This document shows, in pieces, positions 24,880 through 35,190 of a stretch of DNA of 64,000 nucleotides (the stretch's first letter is position 1; each line of letters starts with the position of its first letter). The DNA is from Pseudomonas sp. B33.4. GTDB lineage: Bacteria; Pseudomonadota; Gammaproteobacteria; Pseudomonadales; Pseudomonadaceae. The notes below the pieces were generated by a model. It searched no databases. It saw only the letters and a program-made list of their open reading frames with translations, and was not told the DNA's origin. The DNA lies in assembly GCF_034555375.1 (NCBI RefSeq), contig NZ_CP140706.1:859001-923000 (forward strand), read 5' to 3'. A program made the position numbers and the translations under genes.

Positions 24880-26283
24880 ATGTCGACAGACAAGGTTTCT
24901 GTCCACGGCAGTTGGGCTAGCCGCTGGGTATTCATACTCGCCGCGACCGGTTCGGCCGTGGGACTGGGTAGTATCTGGAAGTTCCCCTACATGGTCGGGG
25001 TCTACGGCGGCGGTGCGTTTGTACTGATGTTTCTGGCGTGCATCGCGCTGATCGGCATCCCGGTCATGCTCGCGGAAACCCTGATCGGCCGGCGCGCCCG
25101 GCAAAGTCCGGCGAACGCCTTGAAGGTGCTGGCGCTGGAAGCCGGGCATTCGGGCAAATGGTCGTGGGGAGCGTTTGCCGGGATGATCACGGCATTGTTG
25201 ATCCTGTCTTTCTATAGTGTGGTCGGCGGCTGGTCGCTGGACTACATCGTCGACATGGGCCGCGGTGACTTCCAGGGCGCGACGGCCGATCAGGTCGGTG
25301 CTTATTTCGGCAATGTCATTTCCAATCCATGGCGTCTGACACTTTGGCACACGATTTTTATGCTGTTGTCAGCGTATGTGATCGCCAAAGGCGTGGTCGC
25401 CGGGCTTGAGCGCAGCCTGCGCATCATGATGCCGCTGCTGTTCGTGATGATTCTGGTATTGCTGGGTTACAGCATGACCACCGGGCATTTCATGGAGGGC
25501 GTGCATTTCATGTTCGACTTCCACCCGGAAAAAGTCCTCGACGGTTTGTTGCCGGCGATGGGGCACGCGTTCTTCTCGCTGAGCGTCGGTGTCGGCTCGA
25601 TCATGATCTACGGCGCTTATATGCCGAAGAGTTCATCGTTGTCGGGCACCGTTGTCGGCGTGGCATTGCTCGATACCTTTGTTTCGCTGATCGCCGGTCT
25701 GGCCTTGTTCCCGATTGTATTTGCCGGCGGCCTGAACCCTAGCGAAGGACCTGGCCTGATGTTCGTCAGCCTGCCATTTGCCTTTGGTAACGTGGCGTTC
25801 GGACAACTGATGGGCGTGGTGTTCTTTGTTCTTGTGGCGATCGCGGCGTGGAGTTCGGCGATTTCCTTGCTGGAACCGATGGTTGCCTATCTGGTTGAAC
25901 GCACTAAAGTCAGCCGCGCGTGGGTGACCTTCTGGCTTGCCTTCACTTGCTGGTTCGTGGGTCTGGGCACGGTGTTCTCCTTCAATATCTGGAAGGAAGC
26001 CAAATTTTTCGTGAACGAAGGCGGTATGTTCCACCTCTACCAGTGGGGTGCGCAGAGCGGTCTGGACTTCTTTGGCGTGATCGATTTCTTCACCTCGCGG
26101 ATCATGTTGCCGCTCGGCGGTCTGTGTTTTGTGCTGTTTGCCGGATGGGTAATGGGGCGTGAAGCGGTACGCGACGAGTTATCGATCCGCAACCCGGCAC
26201 TGTTCGCCCTGTCTTTGTTCTTGATGCGCTACGTGGCGCCCATCGGCATTCTTGTAGTGTTTGCCGCTCAGCTCTGGAAGTAA
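24880..26283 (+). CDS. Sodium-dependent transporter, NSS/SNF family
   Basis: The protein has 467 aa with 11-12 hydrophobic helices. The N-terminal signature WASRWVFILAATGSAVGLGSIWKFPYMVGVYGGGAF is the TM1 region of the neurotransmitter:sodium symporter family (LeuT-like), with the unwound-helix glycines that bind Na+ and substrate. Members import amino acids or related compounds with sodium. The substrate is not inferable. It lies between smpB and ratA, with only 7 nt to ratA, so the three rightward genes may share a transcript. Confidence 0.88.
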   Translation: MSTDKVSVHGSWASRWVFILAATGSAVGLGSIWKFPYMVGVYGGGAFVLMFLACIALIGIPVMLAETLIGRRARQSPANALKVLALEAGHSGKWSWGAFAGMITALLILSFYSVVGGWSLDYIVDMGRGDFQGATADQVGAYFGNVISNPWRLTLWHTIFMLLSAYVIAKGVVAGLERSLRIMMPLLFVMILVLLGYSMTTGHFMEGVHFMFDFHPEKVLDGLLPAMGHAFFSLSVGVGSIMIYGAYMPKSSSLSGTVVGVALLDTFVSLIAGLALFPIVFAGGLNPSEGPGLMFVSLPFAFGNVAFGQLMGVVFFVLVAIAAWSSAISLLEPMVAYLVERTKVSRAWVTFWLAFTCWFVGLGTVFSFNIWKEAKFFVNEGGMFHLYQWGAQSGLDFFGVIDFFTSRIMLPLGGLCFVLFAGWVMGREAVRDELSIRNPALFALSLFLMRYVAPIGILVVFAAQLWK

Positions 26284-26290
26284 CGCTCAC

Positions 26291-26725
26291 ATGACGACAC
26301 ATATTCAACGATCGGCATTGCTGCCGTACCCGGCGCAATTTCTCTATGACCTGGTCAACGACGTGGCGCGCTACCCGGAATTTCTGCCGTGGTGCTCCTC
26401 GGCGGAAGTGCTGGAAAGCTCGCCGGAGCATATGCGCGCCAGTGTTGGCGTAGCCAAGGGCGGGCTCAGTCAGCATTTCGTGACGCGTAATACGCTGGTG
26501 CCGGGGCAGTCGATCGAAATGAACCTGGAAGAAGGCCCGTTCAATCAGTTGCACGGTGTGTGGGTGTTCAAGGTGTTGAACGAGAAGGCCTGCAAGATCA
26601 GCCTGGATCTGTCGTTCGATTACGCCGGGCCGCTGGTGCGCGCGACGCTCGGGCCGCTGTTCAATCAGGCGGCGAATACGCTGGTGGACGCGTTCTGCCA
26701 GCGCGCCAAGCAGATGCATGGTTGA
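26291..26725 (+). CDS. ratA: RatA/PasT family START-domain protein (COQ10-like)
   Basis: The protein has 144 aa. The start MTTHIQRSALLPYPAQFLYDLVNDVARYPEFLPWC is the usual N-terminus of this family; the open frame extends 10 codons into the preceding gene's end. It is a single START/polyketide-cyclase-like domain. E. coli RatA was described as blocking 70S assembly, while its eukaryotic relative COQ10 binds ubiquinone; the conserved smpB-ratA-rnfH-bamE context is preserved. It overlaps rnfH by 8 nt. Toxin activity should not be assumed from the name. Confidence 0.9.
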   Translation: MTTHIQRSALLPYPAQFLYDLVNDVARYPEFLPWCSSAEVLESSPEHMRASVGVAKGGLSQHFVTRNTLVPGQSIEMNLEEGPFNQLHGVWVFKVLNEKACKISLDLSFDYAGPLVRATLGPLFNQAANTLVDAFCQRAKQMHG

Positions 26726-27032
26726 GTCGGTGATCGAAATAGAGGTGGTGTACGCCGCCGTGGACCGTCAGGTTTTGCGCTCGGTGAGCGTAAATGAGGG
26801 CGCCACGGTGCGGGCGGCAGTGCGTGCATCGGGTATCGGTAGCGAGTTTCCCGAGCTTAATCTGGCGGAATGTCCGCTGGGGATTTTCGGCAAAGTGGTT
26901 GCCGACCCGGATACGCGGGTGATTCAGGCGGGGGAGCGCATCGAGATTTACCGCCCGTTGCTGGCTGATCCGAAAGAGGTGCGACGCTTGCGTGCGGCCA
27001 AGGCTGCCGAAGCCAAGGCTCGAAACGCGTAA
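26718..27032 (+). CDS. rnfH: RnfH family ubiquitin-like protein (RatB/PasI)
   Basis: The protein has 104 aa with a beta-grasp fold: IEIEVVYAAVDRQVLRSVSV, then NLAECPLGIFGKVVADPDTRVIQAGERIEIYRPL. The C-terminal tail is helical and Lys/Ala-rich (DPKEVRRLRAAKAAEAKA). It is the usual partner of ratA (8-nt overlap) and has been named an antitoxin partner in some strains. Its biochemical role is unknown. It ends at a strong bidirectional terminator shared with bamE. Confidence 0.9.
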   Translation: MVESVIEIEVVYAAVDRQVLRSVSVNEGATVRAAVRASGIGSEFPELNLAECPLGIFGKVVADPDTRVIQAGERIEIYRPLLADPKEVRRLRAAKAAEAKARNA

Positions 27033-27046
27033 AAACCAAATCGCAG

Positions 27047-27083
27047 GCAATAAAAAACCCGGAATTTCCGGGTTTTTTATTGC
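27047..27083. terminator. Bidirectional terminator between rnfH and bamE
   Basis: GCAATAAAAAACCCGGAA pairs with TTCCGGGTTTTTTATTGC around one central T. The stem is near perfect and carries A/T tracts on both sides, suiting convergent genes. Confidence 0.92.
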
Positions 27084-27091
27084 GTCGCAAA

Positions 27092-27619
27092 TTATTGCGG
27101 CGAGGTGTCCAGCGGCTCTGGTGTCGGAACCGGAACGGTTTCCACACCATCGACGTCTTTCTGGATCTGATCCAGCAAGGAACCTGGCTTGACCGGTTTT
27201 TCCGGTTTTGGCTTCTCGGCGTTTTCAGCAGGAGCGGTCACGGTCGTGCCACTGTCCTTGCCGAGAATGGCTTCGTCACGGCTTACGCCCGGCATAAAGT
27301 CACCGGACAGGCTGACAAGCTGATCGTTTGAGTTGAAAATAACGCTGATGCGTTCCTGTTGGCGTTCACCGCCACCCGGTTGCAGGCTGTACAGATAATC
27401 CCAGCGATCGGCATGGAACGTGTCGACAAGCAGGGGGTTACCCATGATAAACCGTACTTGCGGCCGGGTCATTCCCGGGCGTAACTGGTCTATCATGTCC
27501 TGCGTGACGACATTGCCCTGCTGGATGTCGATTTTGTAAACCCCGGGGAATGAACAACCGGCGAGTGCGAGCAGTCCCACAAAGGTGAAACTGGTTAGCA
27601 AGAGCTTGGTGTTTTGCAT
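27092..27619 (-). CDS. bamE: Outer membrane assembly lipoprotein BamE (OmlA/SmpA)
   Basis: The protein has 175 aa. The lipoprotein signal peptide is [20 protein letters not shown] with lipobox LAGC (Cys about 22). The SmpA/OmlA domain follows: [50 protein letters not shown]. The C-terminal third is a Pro/Lys/Glu-rich extension ([18 protein letters not shown]) found in Pseudomonas forms and absent from the 113-aa E. coli protein. BamE is a subunit of the BAM complex that inserts beta-barrel proteins. It is divergent from fur. Confidence 0.95.
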   Translation of the reverse strand: MQNTKLLLTSFTFVGLLALAGCSFPGVYKIDIQQGNVVTQDMIDQLRPGMTRPQVRFIMGNPLLVDTFHADRWDYLYSLQPGGGERQQERISVIFNSNDQLVSLSGDFMPGVSRDEAILGKDSGTTVTAPAENAEKPKPEKPVKPGSLLDQIQKDVDGVETVPVPTPEPLDTSPQ

Positions 27620-27716
27620 CGGTGGGCGACTTCCACTATCTTGGCTGGGACAACGTAAACGCCGATCATACCCGCATTAAGAGAAGCTGCGAAGCAGCAT
27701 CGCGAGAAAGCTGACC

Positions 27717-28121
27717 ATGGTTGAAAATAGCGAACTACGCAAAGCCGGCCTTAAAGTGACCCTGCCACGGGTCAAGATCCTGCAAATGCTCGACTCCACC
27801 GAGCAGCGCCACATGAGTGCCGAGGACGTCTACAAGGCGTTGATGGAAGCTGGTGAGGACGTCGGTCTGGCCACGGTTTACCGTGTTCTGACCCAGTTCG
27901 AAGCGGCTGGCCTCGTGGTCCGTCACAACTTCGACGGTGGCCATGCGGTTTTCGAGTTGGCCGACAGTGGTCACCACGACCACATGGTTAACGTGGAAAC
28001 CGGTGAGGTTGTCGAATTCGTCAGCCCGGAAATCGAAAAACTCCAGAAGGCAATTGCCGAGGAGCACGGTGTCGAGTTGGTGGATCACAACCTGGTGCTG
28101 TACATCCGCAAGAAAAAGTAA
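27717..28121 (+). CDS. fur: Ferric uptake regulator Fur
   Basis: The protein has 134 aa, usual for Pseudomonas. The winged helix (residues 1-80) includes LKVTLPRVKILQML and AEDVYKALMEAGEDVGLATVYRVLTQFEAAGLVVRH. The dimerisation part carries the metal ligands HAVFELADSGHHDHMVNVETGEVVEFVSPEIEK. The predicted protein has no cysteine at all, so the CxxC structural zinc site of enterobacterial Fur is absent. Fur represses iron-uptake genes when loaded with Fe2+. The fur/bamE/recN neighbourhood is conserved. Confidence 0.97.
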   Translation: MVENSELRKAGLKVTLPRVKILQMLDSTEQRHMSAEDVYKALMEAGEDVGLATVYRVLTQFEAAGLVVRHNFDGGHAVFELADSGHHDHMVNVETGEVVEFVSPEIEKLQKAIAEEHGVELVDHNLVLYIRKKK

Positions 28122-28154
28122 GCATGTCGCGCGAATTTCACATTCGCGAAACGA

Positions 28155-28182
28155 ACGAAGGCGACCCAAGGGTCGCCTTCGT
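28155..28182. terminator. Terminator between fur and recN
   Basis: ACGAAGGCGACC-(caag)-GGTCGCCTTCGT is a 12-bp stem between the convergent genes; the T-tract is weak on both sides. Confidence 0.75.
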
Positions 28183-28196
28183 GCTTTCCGTCGTTC

Positions 28197-29870
28197 CTAA
28201 ACCTTGGCGGTGACCACCATTTTTTTCGCGTGGGCGAGGGATTCCTTGGTCAGATCAATGCCGCCGAGCATCCGTGCCACTTCTTCTATACGGTCGTTCT
28301 TGCTCAGTTTGGAGACGGCGGTGTGTGTCGCCTGTTCGCCACGCACCTTGTGCACGAACAGATGCTGATGACCCTGCGCTGCCACCTGAGGCAAGTGCGT
28401 CACGGTCAGTACCTGACCGCGATCGCCGAGACGACGCAGCAATTGGCCGACAATTTCAGCGGTCGGGCCACCAATGCCGACGTCCACTTCGTCGAACACC
28501 AGTGTTGGAACGCGGGACGTCTGTGCGGTGATCACCTGAATAGCCAGGCTGATTCGCGACAGCTCGCCACCGGAGGCGACTTTCGCCAGTGCCTTCAGCG
28601 GTTGGCCCGGGTTGGCGCTAACCAGCAATTCGACCTGCTCCAGCCCGTTGGGCAGTAACTCGTCGCTGCTGTTGGCCTTTAGTTCGATGGTGAATCGACC
28701 GCCCGGCATGCCCAGTCGCTGAATCTCCTGCTCAACCGCACTGGCGAGGCTGCCGGCGGCTTGATGGCGCAAATCGCTCAGCTCCCGAGCCTTCTCTTGA
28801 TAGTGGCGGGCGTAAGAGGCCAGCTCTTCACCCAGGCGCTCGATGGATTCGTCGTTGGCATTGAGGGTTTCGATTTCATCCAGCAGTTTCTGCTGCATTT
28901 CACCCACTTCGTTGGGCTGAATCCGATGCTTGCGCGCCAGGGTGTAAATCGCGTCGAGACGTTCCTCCAGATATTGCAGGCGCGCCGGATCGGCATCGAA
29001 GTTATCGAGGAAGCGATTGAGTTCACCAACCGCCTCTTCAACCTGGATCTGCGCGCTGGTCAGCAAACTGCTGGCTTCGCCCAAGGCTCCGACGGAGTTG
29101 TTCACGCTCGACAGACGATTGAGGCTGGCGGTCAGTGCGTTCAGCACATTGCCGGAATCACTCTCGCTGCATTGTTCGACCACTTGCCGGCAAATGCCCA
29201 GCAAGGTTTCGGCGTTGGTCAGGTTTTTGTGTTCCTGCTCCAGTTGCTCCAGCTCGTTGTCACCGAGGCCGAGGTTTTCCAGCTCTTCAAGTTGATAGCT
29301 GAGCAGTTGATGGCGCGCGCGTTGTTCGTCACCGGAATTGGACAGACGCTCCAGTTCCTGGCGAGTCTGGCGCCAGCGCTGGGCGGCGAGCTGAACCTGG
29401 CGGGCCAGATCAGTGGCGCCGGCGTACTCGTCCAGCAAGCGCCGATGGGTATCGGTTTTCAGTAGGGACTGATGTTCATGTTGGCTGTGAATATCGATCA
29501 GCAATTCGCCCAGCGACTTGAGGTCGCCCAGCGGGCAAGGGGTGCCATTGATGTAGCCGCGCGATCGGCCCTCCGACGTGATCACCCGGCGCAGAATGCA
29601 CGGGCCATCAGTCTCCAGATCGCGCTCGCCCAGCCAGGCACTGGCTTCGGGAATGTCGGCCAGATCGAAAGTCGCGAGGATATCGGCCTTGTCGGCGCCG
29701 GGACGAACCACGCCGCTGTCGGCGCGATCGCCAAGAGTCAGGCCCAGCGCGTCGAGCATGATCGACTTGCCGGCGCCGGTTTCCCCTGTGATCACGCTCA
29801 TCCCGCGATCAAGTTCGAGATCGAGATGTTCAACGATGGCGTAGTTGTGTACGGACAGGTGCACCAGCAT
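28197..29870 (-). CDS. recN: DNA repair ATPase RecN
   Basis: The protein has 557 aa. The SMC-like layout is N-terminal Walker A (VITGETGAGKSIMLDALGL, about residues 27-45), long central coiled coils (about 150-360) with many Glu/Gln/Leu, and a C-terminal ABC signature and Walker B (ASGGELSRISLAIQ, then TLVFDEVDVGIGG). RecN bridges DNA ends during recombinational repair of double-strand breaks and is usually SOS-regulated. It is divergent from grpE; I did not identify a clear LexA box in the 240-bp gap. Confidence 0.96.
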   Translation of the reverse strand: MLVHLSVHNYAIVEHLDLELDRGMSVITGETGAGKSIMLDALGLTLGDRADSGVVRPGADKADILATFDLADIPEASAWLGERDLETDGPCILRRVITSEGRSRGYINGTPCPLGDLKSLGELLIDIHSQHEHQSLLKTDTHRRLLDEYAGATDLARQVQLAAQRWRQTRQELERLSNSGDEQRARHQLLSYQLEELENLGLGDNELEQLEQEHKNLTNAETLLGICRQVVEQCSESDSGNVLNALTASLNRLSSVNNSVGALGEASSLLTSAQIQVEEAVGELNRFLDNFDADPARLQYLEERLDAIYTLARKHRIQPNEVGEMQQKLLDEIETLNANDESIERLGEELASYARHYQEKARELSDLRHQAAGSLASAVEQEIQRLGMPGGRFTIELKANSSDELLPNGLEQVELLVSANPGQPLKALAKVASGGELSRISLAIQVITAQTSRVPTLVFDEVDVGIGGPTAEIVGQLLRRLGDRGQVLTVTHLPQVAAQGHQHLFVHKVRGEQATHTAVSKLSKNDRIEEVARMLGGIDLTKESLAHAKKMVVTAKV

Positions 29871-30029
29871 AAAGGCCGCTCCCAGGCTTTAGGTCTGGTT
29901 ATTTATACAGTGTTTTGTTTCGGGCTGACAATGCCCACCCTTAGCTCGATTCGCTTGAACGCAAAAGCTGCTTAGCGCATTCAGGAATGAGAATGTGGCA
30001 CTTTTTTGTAGGGTTAATGGTTGAAAGCC

Positions 30030-30055
30030 CTTGAAGCCTGATTTTGCGGCCCCAT
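30030..30055 (+). promoter_or_regulatory. Sigma-32 (RpoH) heat-shock promoter of grpE
   Basis: CTTGAA (30030-30035), a 14-nt spacer, and CCCCAT (30050-30055) followed by ATAT match the RpoH consensus closely. It lies 56 nt before the grpE start, so it would drive the grpE-dnaK-dnaJ block. Confidence 0.85.
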
Positions 30056-30110
30056 ATATCGGGGCAGAAGCGCGAGTCAGGCTCGCGGACGAAATTGAAA
30101 GGAGAATTCT

Positions 30111-30677
30111 ATGGCTGACGAACAGACAGTAGATACGCAAAACCCAGAAGCCAATCAGGCGCCAGAAGGTTCGGGTGATGACCTGGCGACCCGTGTACAA
30201 GTGCTCGAAGAGCAATTGGCCGCCGCGCAGGATCAGTCTCTGCGTGTTGCTGCCGATCTGCAGAACGTCCGTCGCCGTGCCGAGCAGGACGTCGAGAAAG
30301 CGCACAAGTTTGCCCTGGAAAAATTCGCTGGCGACCTGCTGCCGATCGTCGACAGCCTGGAGCGCGGCCTCGAGCTGTCGAACCCGGATGACGAAAGCAT
30401 TCGTCCGATGCGCGAAGGCATCGAGCTGACGCTGAAAATGTTCCACGACACCCTCAAGCGTTATCAGCTGGAAGCGATCGATCCGCATGGCGAACCGTTC
30501 AACGCCGTTCAGCATCAGGCGATGGCCATGCAGGAAAGCGCCGACGTAGAACCGAATAGCGTTCTGAAGGTGTTCCAGAAGGGCTACCAGCTCAACGGTC
30601 GCCTGTTGCGTCCGGCCATGGTTGTGGTCAGCAAGGCGCCTGCGCCAATTTCGCCGTCGATTGACGAGAAGGCTTGA
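30111..30677 (+). CDS. grpE: Nucleotide exchange factor GrpE
   Basis: The protein has 188 aa. After an acidic disordered N-terminus, a long coiled coil ([40 protein letters not shown], about residues 22-62) leads to a four-helix part and a C-terminal beta domain ([16 protein letters not shown] ... [22 protein letters not shown]). It drives ADP release from DnaK. AAGGAG lies 9 nt before the ATG. It is preceded by a heat-shock promoter. Confidence 0.97.
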   Translation: MADEQTVDTQNPEANQAPEGSGDDLATRVQVLEEQLAAAQDQSLRVAADLQNVRRRAEQDVEKAHKFALEKFAGDLLPIVDSLERGLELSNPDDESIRPMREGIELTLKMFHDTLKRYQLEAIDPHGEPFNAVQHQAMAMQESADVEPNSVLKVFQKGYQLNGRLLRPAMVVVSKAPAPISPSIDEKA

Positions 30678-30779
30678 AATTAGCCGCAAGGCCCCCATTT
30701 AGAAGTCAAGCGTTTAAGTATTACCGCAGTTAGCCACCACTGCTGCGGCAACAAAATCCAAAGTTTCGGGAGAGTTAAC

Positions 30780-32696
30780 ATGGGCAAAATTATCGGTATC
30801 GACCTGGGGACTACCAACTCCTGCGTCTCCGTGCTGGAAAACGGCAAAGCAAAAGTTATTGAAAACGCTGAAGGCGCGCGTACCACGCCGTCGATCATCG
30901 CTTACGCCAACGATGGCGAAATTCTGGTAGGTCAGTCGGCCAAGCGCCAGGCAGTGACCAACCCGCACAACACTCTGTACGCGGTAAAGCGTCTGATCGG
31001 TCGTCGTTTCGACGAAGAAGTTGTGCAGAAAGACATCCAGATGGTCCCTTACAAGATCGTCAAGGCTGACAACAACGACGCCTGGGTAGAAGTGAACGGC
31101 CAGAAAATGGCGCCGCCACAAATCTCGGCTGAAATTCTGAAAAAGATGAAGAAGACCGCCGAAGACTACCTCGGCGAGACCGTGACTGAAGCGGTAATCA
31201 CCGTTCCGGCCTACTTCAACGACAGCCAGCGTCAGGCGACCAAAGACGCCGGCCGCATCGCTGGTCTGGACGTAAAACGTATCATCAACGAACCAACCGC
31301 AGCTGCTCTGGCTTACGGTATGGACAAGGCCAAGGGCGATCACACCGTGATCGTTTATGACCTGGGTGGCGGTACTTTCGACGTTTCCGTGATCGAGATC
31401 GCTGAAGTTGATGGCGAGCACCAGTTCGAAGTTCTGGCCACCAACGGTGACACGTTCCTCGGCGGTGAAGACTTTGACATTCGTCTGATCGACTACCTCG
31501 TTGACGAATTCAAGAAAGAAAGCGGCATGAACCTCAAAGGTGATCCGCTGGCCATGCAGCGCCTGAAAGAAGCCGCTGAGAAAGCCAAGATCGAGCTGTC
31601 GTCCGCTCAGTCGACCGACGTCAACCTGCCGTACATCACTGCAGACGCGACCGGTCCTAAGCACCTGAACGTGAAGATCTCGCGTGCCAAGCTCGAAGCA
31701 CTGGTTGAAGACCTGGTTCAGCGCACCATCGAACCTTGCCGCATCGCCATGAAAGACGCCGGTCTGGACGTTGGCGCGATCAACGACGTGATCCTGGTCG
31801 GTGGTCAGACTCGTATGCCGCTGGTGCAGAAGCTGGTGACCGATTTCTTCGGTAAAGAAGCACGTAAAGACGTTAACCCGGACGAAGCTGTTGCCATGGG
31901 TGCTGCGATTCAGGGCGCTGTTCTGGCTGGTGACGTCAAAGACGTTCTGCTGCTCGACGTCAGCCCGCTTACTCTGGGTATCGAAACCATGGGTGGCGTG
32001 ATGACCGCGCTGATCGAGAAAAACACCACGATTCCTACCAAGAAATCGCAAGTGTTCTCGACTGCCGACGACAACCAGGGCGCTGTGACCATTCACGTGC
32101 TGCAGGGCGAGCGTAAGCAAGCCACTCAGAACAAGTCCTTGGGCAAGTTCGACCTGGCCGACATTCCACCTGCTCCACGTGGCGTGCCGCAGATCGAAGT
32201 GACCTTCGACATCGACGCTAACGGCATTCTGCACGTTGGTGCGAAAGACAAGGCCACCGGCAAGACTCAGTCGATCGTGATCAAGGCCAACTCCGGTCTG
32301 TCCGACGAAGAGATCGAGCGCATGGTGCGTGACGCCGAAGCTAACGCTGAGGAAGACCGCAAGTTCGAAGAGCTGGCCGCTGCCCGTAACCAGGGTGACG
32401 CACTGGTTCACTCGACTCGCAAGATGATTGCCGACGCGGGCGACAAAGTCACCGCCGAAGAGAAGACTGCGATCGAAGCTGCTGTGGTTGCTCTGGAAGC
32501 CGCTGTCAAAGGCGACGACAAGGCTGCTATCGAAGCGAAGGTTGAAGAGCTGTCGAAAGTCTCCGCTCCGGTTGCTCAGAAGATGTACGCCGAACAGGCT
32601 CAGCCAGCTGATGGCGCAGCCCCGCAAGGCGAATCGGCTGAGAAGGCTGACGACGTTGTCGATGCAGAGTTCGAAGAAGTCAAAGACCACAAGTAA
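30780..32696 (+). CDS. dnaK: Chaperone DnaK (Hsp70)
   Basis: The protein has 638 aa. The ATPase domain has [18 protein letters not shown] at the start, [16 protein letters not shown] near 195 and [13 protein letters not shown] near 340. The substrate-binding domain has [14 protein letters not shown] and ATNKS-like loops, and the lid ends in a disordered acidic tail ([15 protein letters not shown]), the classic EEV end. It folds and protects proteins with DnaJ and GrpE. Codon use is strongly biased, as for a highly expressed gene. A 754-codon open frame lies on the opposite strand and is a shadow. Confidence 0.99.
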   Translation: MGKIIGIDLGTTNSCVSVLENGKAKVIENAEGARTTPSIIAYANDGEILVGQSAKRQAVTNPHNTLYAVKRLIGRRFDEEVVQKDIQMVPYKIVKADNNDAWVEVNGQKMAPPQISAEILKKMKKTAEDYLGETVTEAVITVPAYFNDSQRQATKDAGRIAGLDVKRIINEPTAAALAYGMDKAKGDHTVIVYDLGGGTFDVSVIEIAEVDGEHQFEVLATNGDTFLGGEDFDIRLIDYLVDEFKKESGMNLKGDPLAMQRLKEAAEKAKIELSSAQSTDVNLPYITADATGPKHLNVKISRAKLEALVEDLVQRTIEPCRIAMKDAGLDVGAINDVILVGGQTRMPLVQKLVTDFFGKEARKDVNPDEAVAMGAAIQGAVLAGDVKDVLLLDVSPLTLGIETMGGVMTALIEKNTTIPTKKSQVFSTADDNQGAVTIHVLQGERKQATQNKSLGKFDLADIPPAPRGVPQIEVTFDIDANGILHVGAKDKATGKTQSIVIKANSGLSDEEIERMVRDAEANAEEDRKFEELAAARNQGDALVHSTRKMIADAGDKVTAEEKTAIEAAVVALEAAVKGDDKAAIEAKVEELSKVSAPVAQKMYAEQAQPADGAAPQGESAEKADDVVDAEFEEVKDHK

Positions 32697-32715
32697 GTTG
32701 TTGGTCGGCCGGTTG

Positions 32716-32797
32716 ACTGCCTTTAGGCAGTGACTGGTAGGATGTCGCCGCGCGGGAGCTAGCTCCCGCGTTGGCGTATCTGGAATACGCGAATTTT
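32716..32797 (+). promoter_or_regulatory. Three hairpins between dnaK and dnaJ (attenuation or mRNA processing)
   Basis: ACTGCC-(ttta)-GGCAGT at 32716-32731, the perfect palindrome CGCGGGAGCTAGCTCCCGCG at 32751-32770, and GCGTAT-(ctgga)-ATACGC at 32774-32790 followed by a T-run. The 297-bp gap has no ORF with coding character. The hairpins probably set the dnaK:dnaJ ratio by partial termination or 3'-end protection. Confidence 0.6.
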
Positions 32798-32993
32798 TAC
32801 AGCATGCGACAAGCCTCGTGTGTTGCTGGTATGGCCGGGAATGCTCCTGCTTTTCGCGCCGCAAGTACCACAAGAAACAAAGACCAGGATCGTTGAATTG
32901 ACGTGAGTTGGGTCCGGGCCTGTATTGGGGCTCAACGAGTTTGGCGATCCTCAGGAGGGGTTTGTCGAACGTCCTCAAGAGTGCAGAAGACTT

Positions 32994-34118
32994 ATGGCAA
33001 AGCGTGACTATTACGAAGTGTTGGGTGTTGAGCGCGGCTCAAGCGATGCGGACCTGAAGAAGGCTTACCGTCGTCTGGCGATGAAGCACCACCCGGACCG
33101 TAATCCCGATGACAAAGCGTCGGAAGAAATGTTCAAAGAGGCCAATGAGGCCTATGAAGTACTGTCCGATTCCAGCAAGCGCGCGGCCTACGACCAGTAT
33201 GGTCATGCCGGCGTCGACCCGAGCATGGGTGGCGGTGGCGCCGGTTTCGGTGGTCAGAACTTCTCTGACATCTTCGGTGATGTCTTCAGTGATTTCTTCG
33301 GTGGCGGTCGCGGCGGTTCCCGTGGCGGCGCTCAGCGTGGCAGCGACTTGCGCTACACCCTTGAGCTGAATCTGGAAGAAGCGGTGCGCGGCACGTCGGT
33401 GAATATCCGCGTTCCGACACTGGTCAACTGCAAGCCGTGCGACGGTTCGGGTGCCAAGAAGGGCTCCTCGCCATCGACGTGCCCGACCTGTGGTGGCATC
33501 GGTCAGGTGCGCATGCAGCAGGGCTTCTTCTCGGTGCAGCAGACCTGCCCGCGCTGCCATGGCCAAGGCAAGATCATTTCCGATCCGTGCGACTCCTGCC
33601 ACGGTGACGGCCGCGTTGAAGAGTACAAAACCCTGTCGGTCAAAGTGCCGGCTGGCGTCGATACCGGCGACCGCATTCGTCTGTCCGGTGAAGGTGAGGC
33701 GGGTACTCAGGGTGGTCCGACGGGCGACCTGTACGTGGTCATCAATGTTCGTGAGCACGATATCTTCCAGCGCGATGGTAAGCATCTGTTCTGCGAAGTG
33801 CCGATCAGCTTCGTCGACGCAGCGCTGGGCGGCGAGCTGGAAATTCCGACTCTCGACGGTCGTGTCAAACTGAAAATCCCTGAAGGCACCCAGACCGGCA
33901 AGCAGTTCCGCGTGCGCGGTAAAGGCGTGGCGCCGGTGCGTGGTGGTGGCGCGGGCGACTTGATGTGCCGTGTGGCGGTCGAGACTCCGGTGAACCTGAA
34001 CCGTCGTCAGCGCGAACTGCTGGAAGAATTCCGCAGCTCGCTGGCCGACGACAATAGCCACTCGCCGAAAACCACCGGTTGGTTCGACGGTGTGAAGCGC
34101 TTCTTCGGCGATCTGTAA
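32994..34118 (+). CDS. dnaJ: Co-chaperone DnaJ (Hsp40)
   Basis: The protein has 374 aa from ATG 32994 ([15 protein letters not shown]); the open frame extends 23 codons upstream without coding character. J domain (residues 1-70) with HPD in [11 protein letters not shown]; Gly/Phe linker; zinc-binding region with four CxxCxGxG motifs ([32 protein letters not shown]); then the C-terminal substrate domains. It stimulates DnaK ATPase and delivers clients. dapB begins 9 nt after its stop. Confidence 0.99.
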   Translation: MAKRDYYEVLGVERGSSDADLKKAYRRLAMKHHPDRNPDDKASEEMFKEANEAYEVLSDSSKRAAYDQYGHAGVDPSMGGGGAGFGGQNFSDIFGDVFSDFFGGGRGGSRGGAQRGSDLRYTLELNLEEAVRGTSVNIRVPTLVNCKPCDGSGAKKGSSPSTCPTCGGIGQVRMQQGFFSVQQTCPRCHGQGKIISDPCDSCHGDGRVEEYKTLSVKVPAGVDTGDRIRLSGEGEAGTQGGPTGDLYVVINVREHDIFQRDGKHLFCEVPISFVDAALGGELEIPTLDGRVKLKIPEGTQTGKQFRVRGKGVAPVRGGGAGDLMCRVAVETPVNLNRRQRELLEEFRSSLADDNSHSPKTTGWFDGVKRFFGDL

Positions 34119-34934
<816 letters not shown>

Positions 34935-34947
34935 TTCATTGCTGAAC

Positions 34948-34980
34948 CCGGCGCAAACGCCCTGTTTGCGCCGGTTTTCT
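34948..34980 (+). terminator. Rho-independent terminator after dapB
   Basis: CCGGCGCAAAC-(gccct)-GTTTGCGCCGG followed by TTTTCT. It separates the heat-shock/dapB transcript from carA. Confidence 0.9.
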
Positions 34981-35108
34981 CCGCTTGGCGACGTCCTGTC
35001 GCATTCTCCGGCCTTTTAGGCTCTTTAGCGGTGGACCAAAAAAGCCTTTTTCTGTAAGCTACAGCTTTAGTGTGTCCACTAAAAGCGCGCAGAATAATTC
35101 AGTGAAGA

Positions 35109-35146
35109 AGCGGGGTGACGTGTCCATACGTCACTCCGCTTTTTTA
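35109..35146 (+). promoter_or_regulatory. Terminator/attenuator hairpin in the carA leader
   Basis: AGCGGGGTGACGT-(gtccat)-ACGTCACTCCGCT is a 13-bp stem with one G-U pair, followed by six Ts, ending 45 nt before the carA TTG. A second terminator already closes dapB about 130 nt upstream, so this one lies in the carA leader and is a candidate attenuator. Smaller inverted repeats (AAGCTACAGCTT near 35057 and TTTAGTG-tgtc-CACTAAA near 35069) precede it and could form alternative structures. Confidence 0.65.
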
Positions 35147-35190
35147 CAACCTGCGATCGCCCTTTCATGCGTTATTTACGGGAGGTCTTC

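Noticed and set aside
26291..27032. ratA-rnfH as an active toxin-antitoxin system
   Set aside because: The genes are in their conserved housekeeping place next to smpB and bamE; the START and ubiquitin-like folds do not by themselves show toxin activity.
30714..32978. 754-codon open frame antisense to dnaK
   Set aside because: It mirrors dnaK codon bias on the opposite strand, a well-known artefact; the translation shows no family motif and dnaK itself is complete with all signatures.
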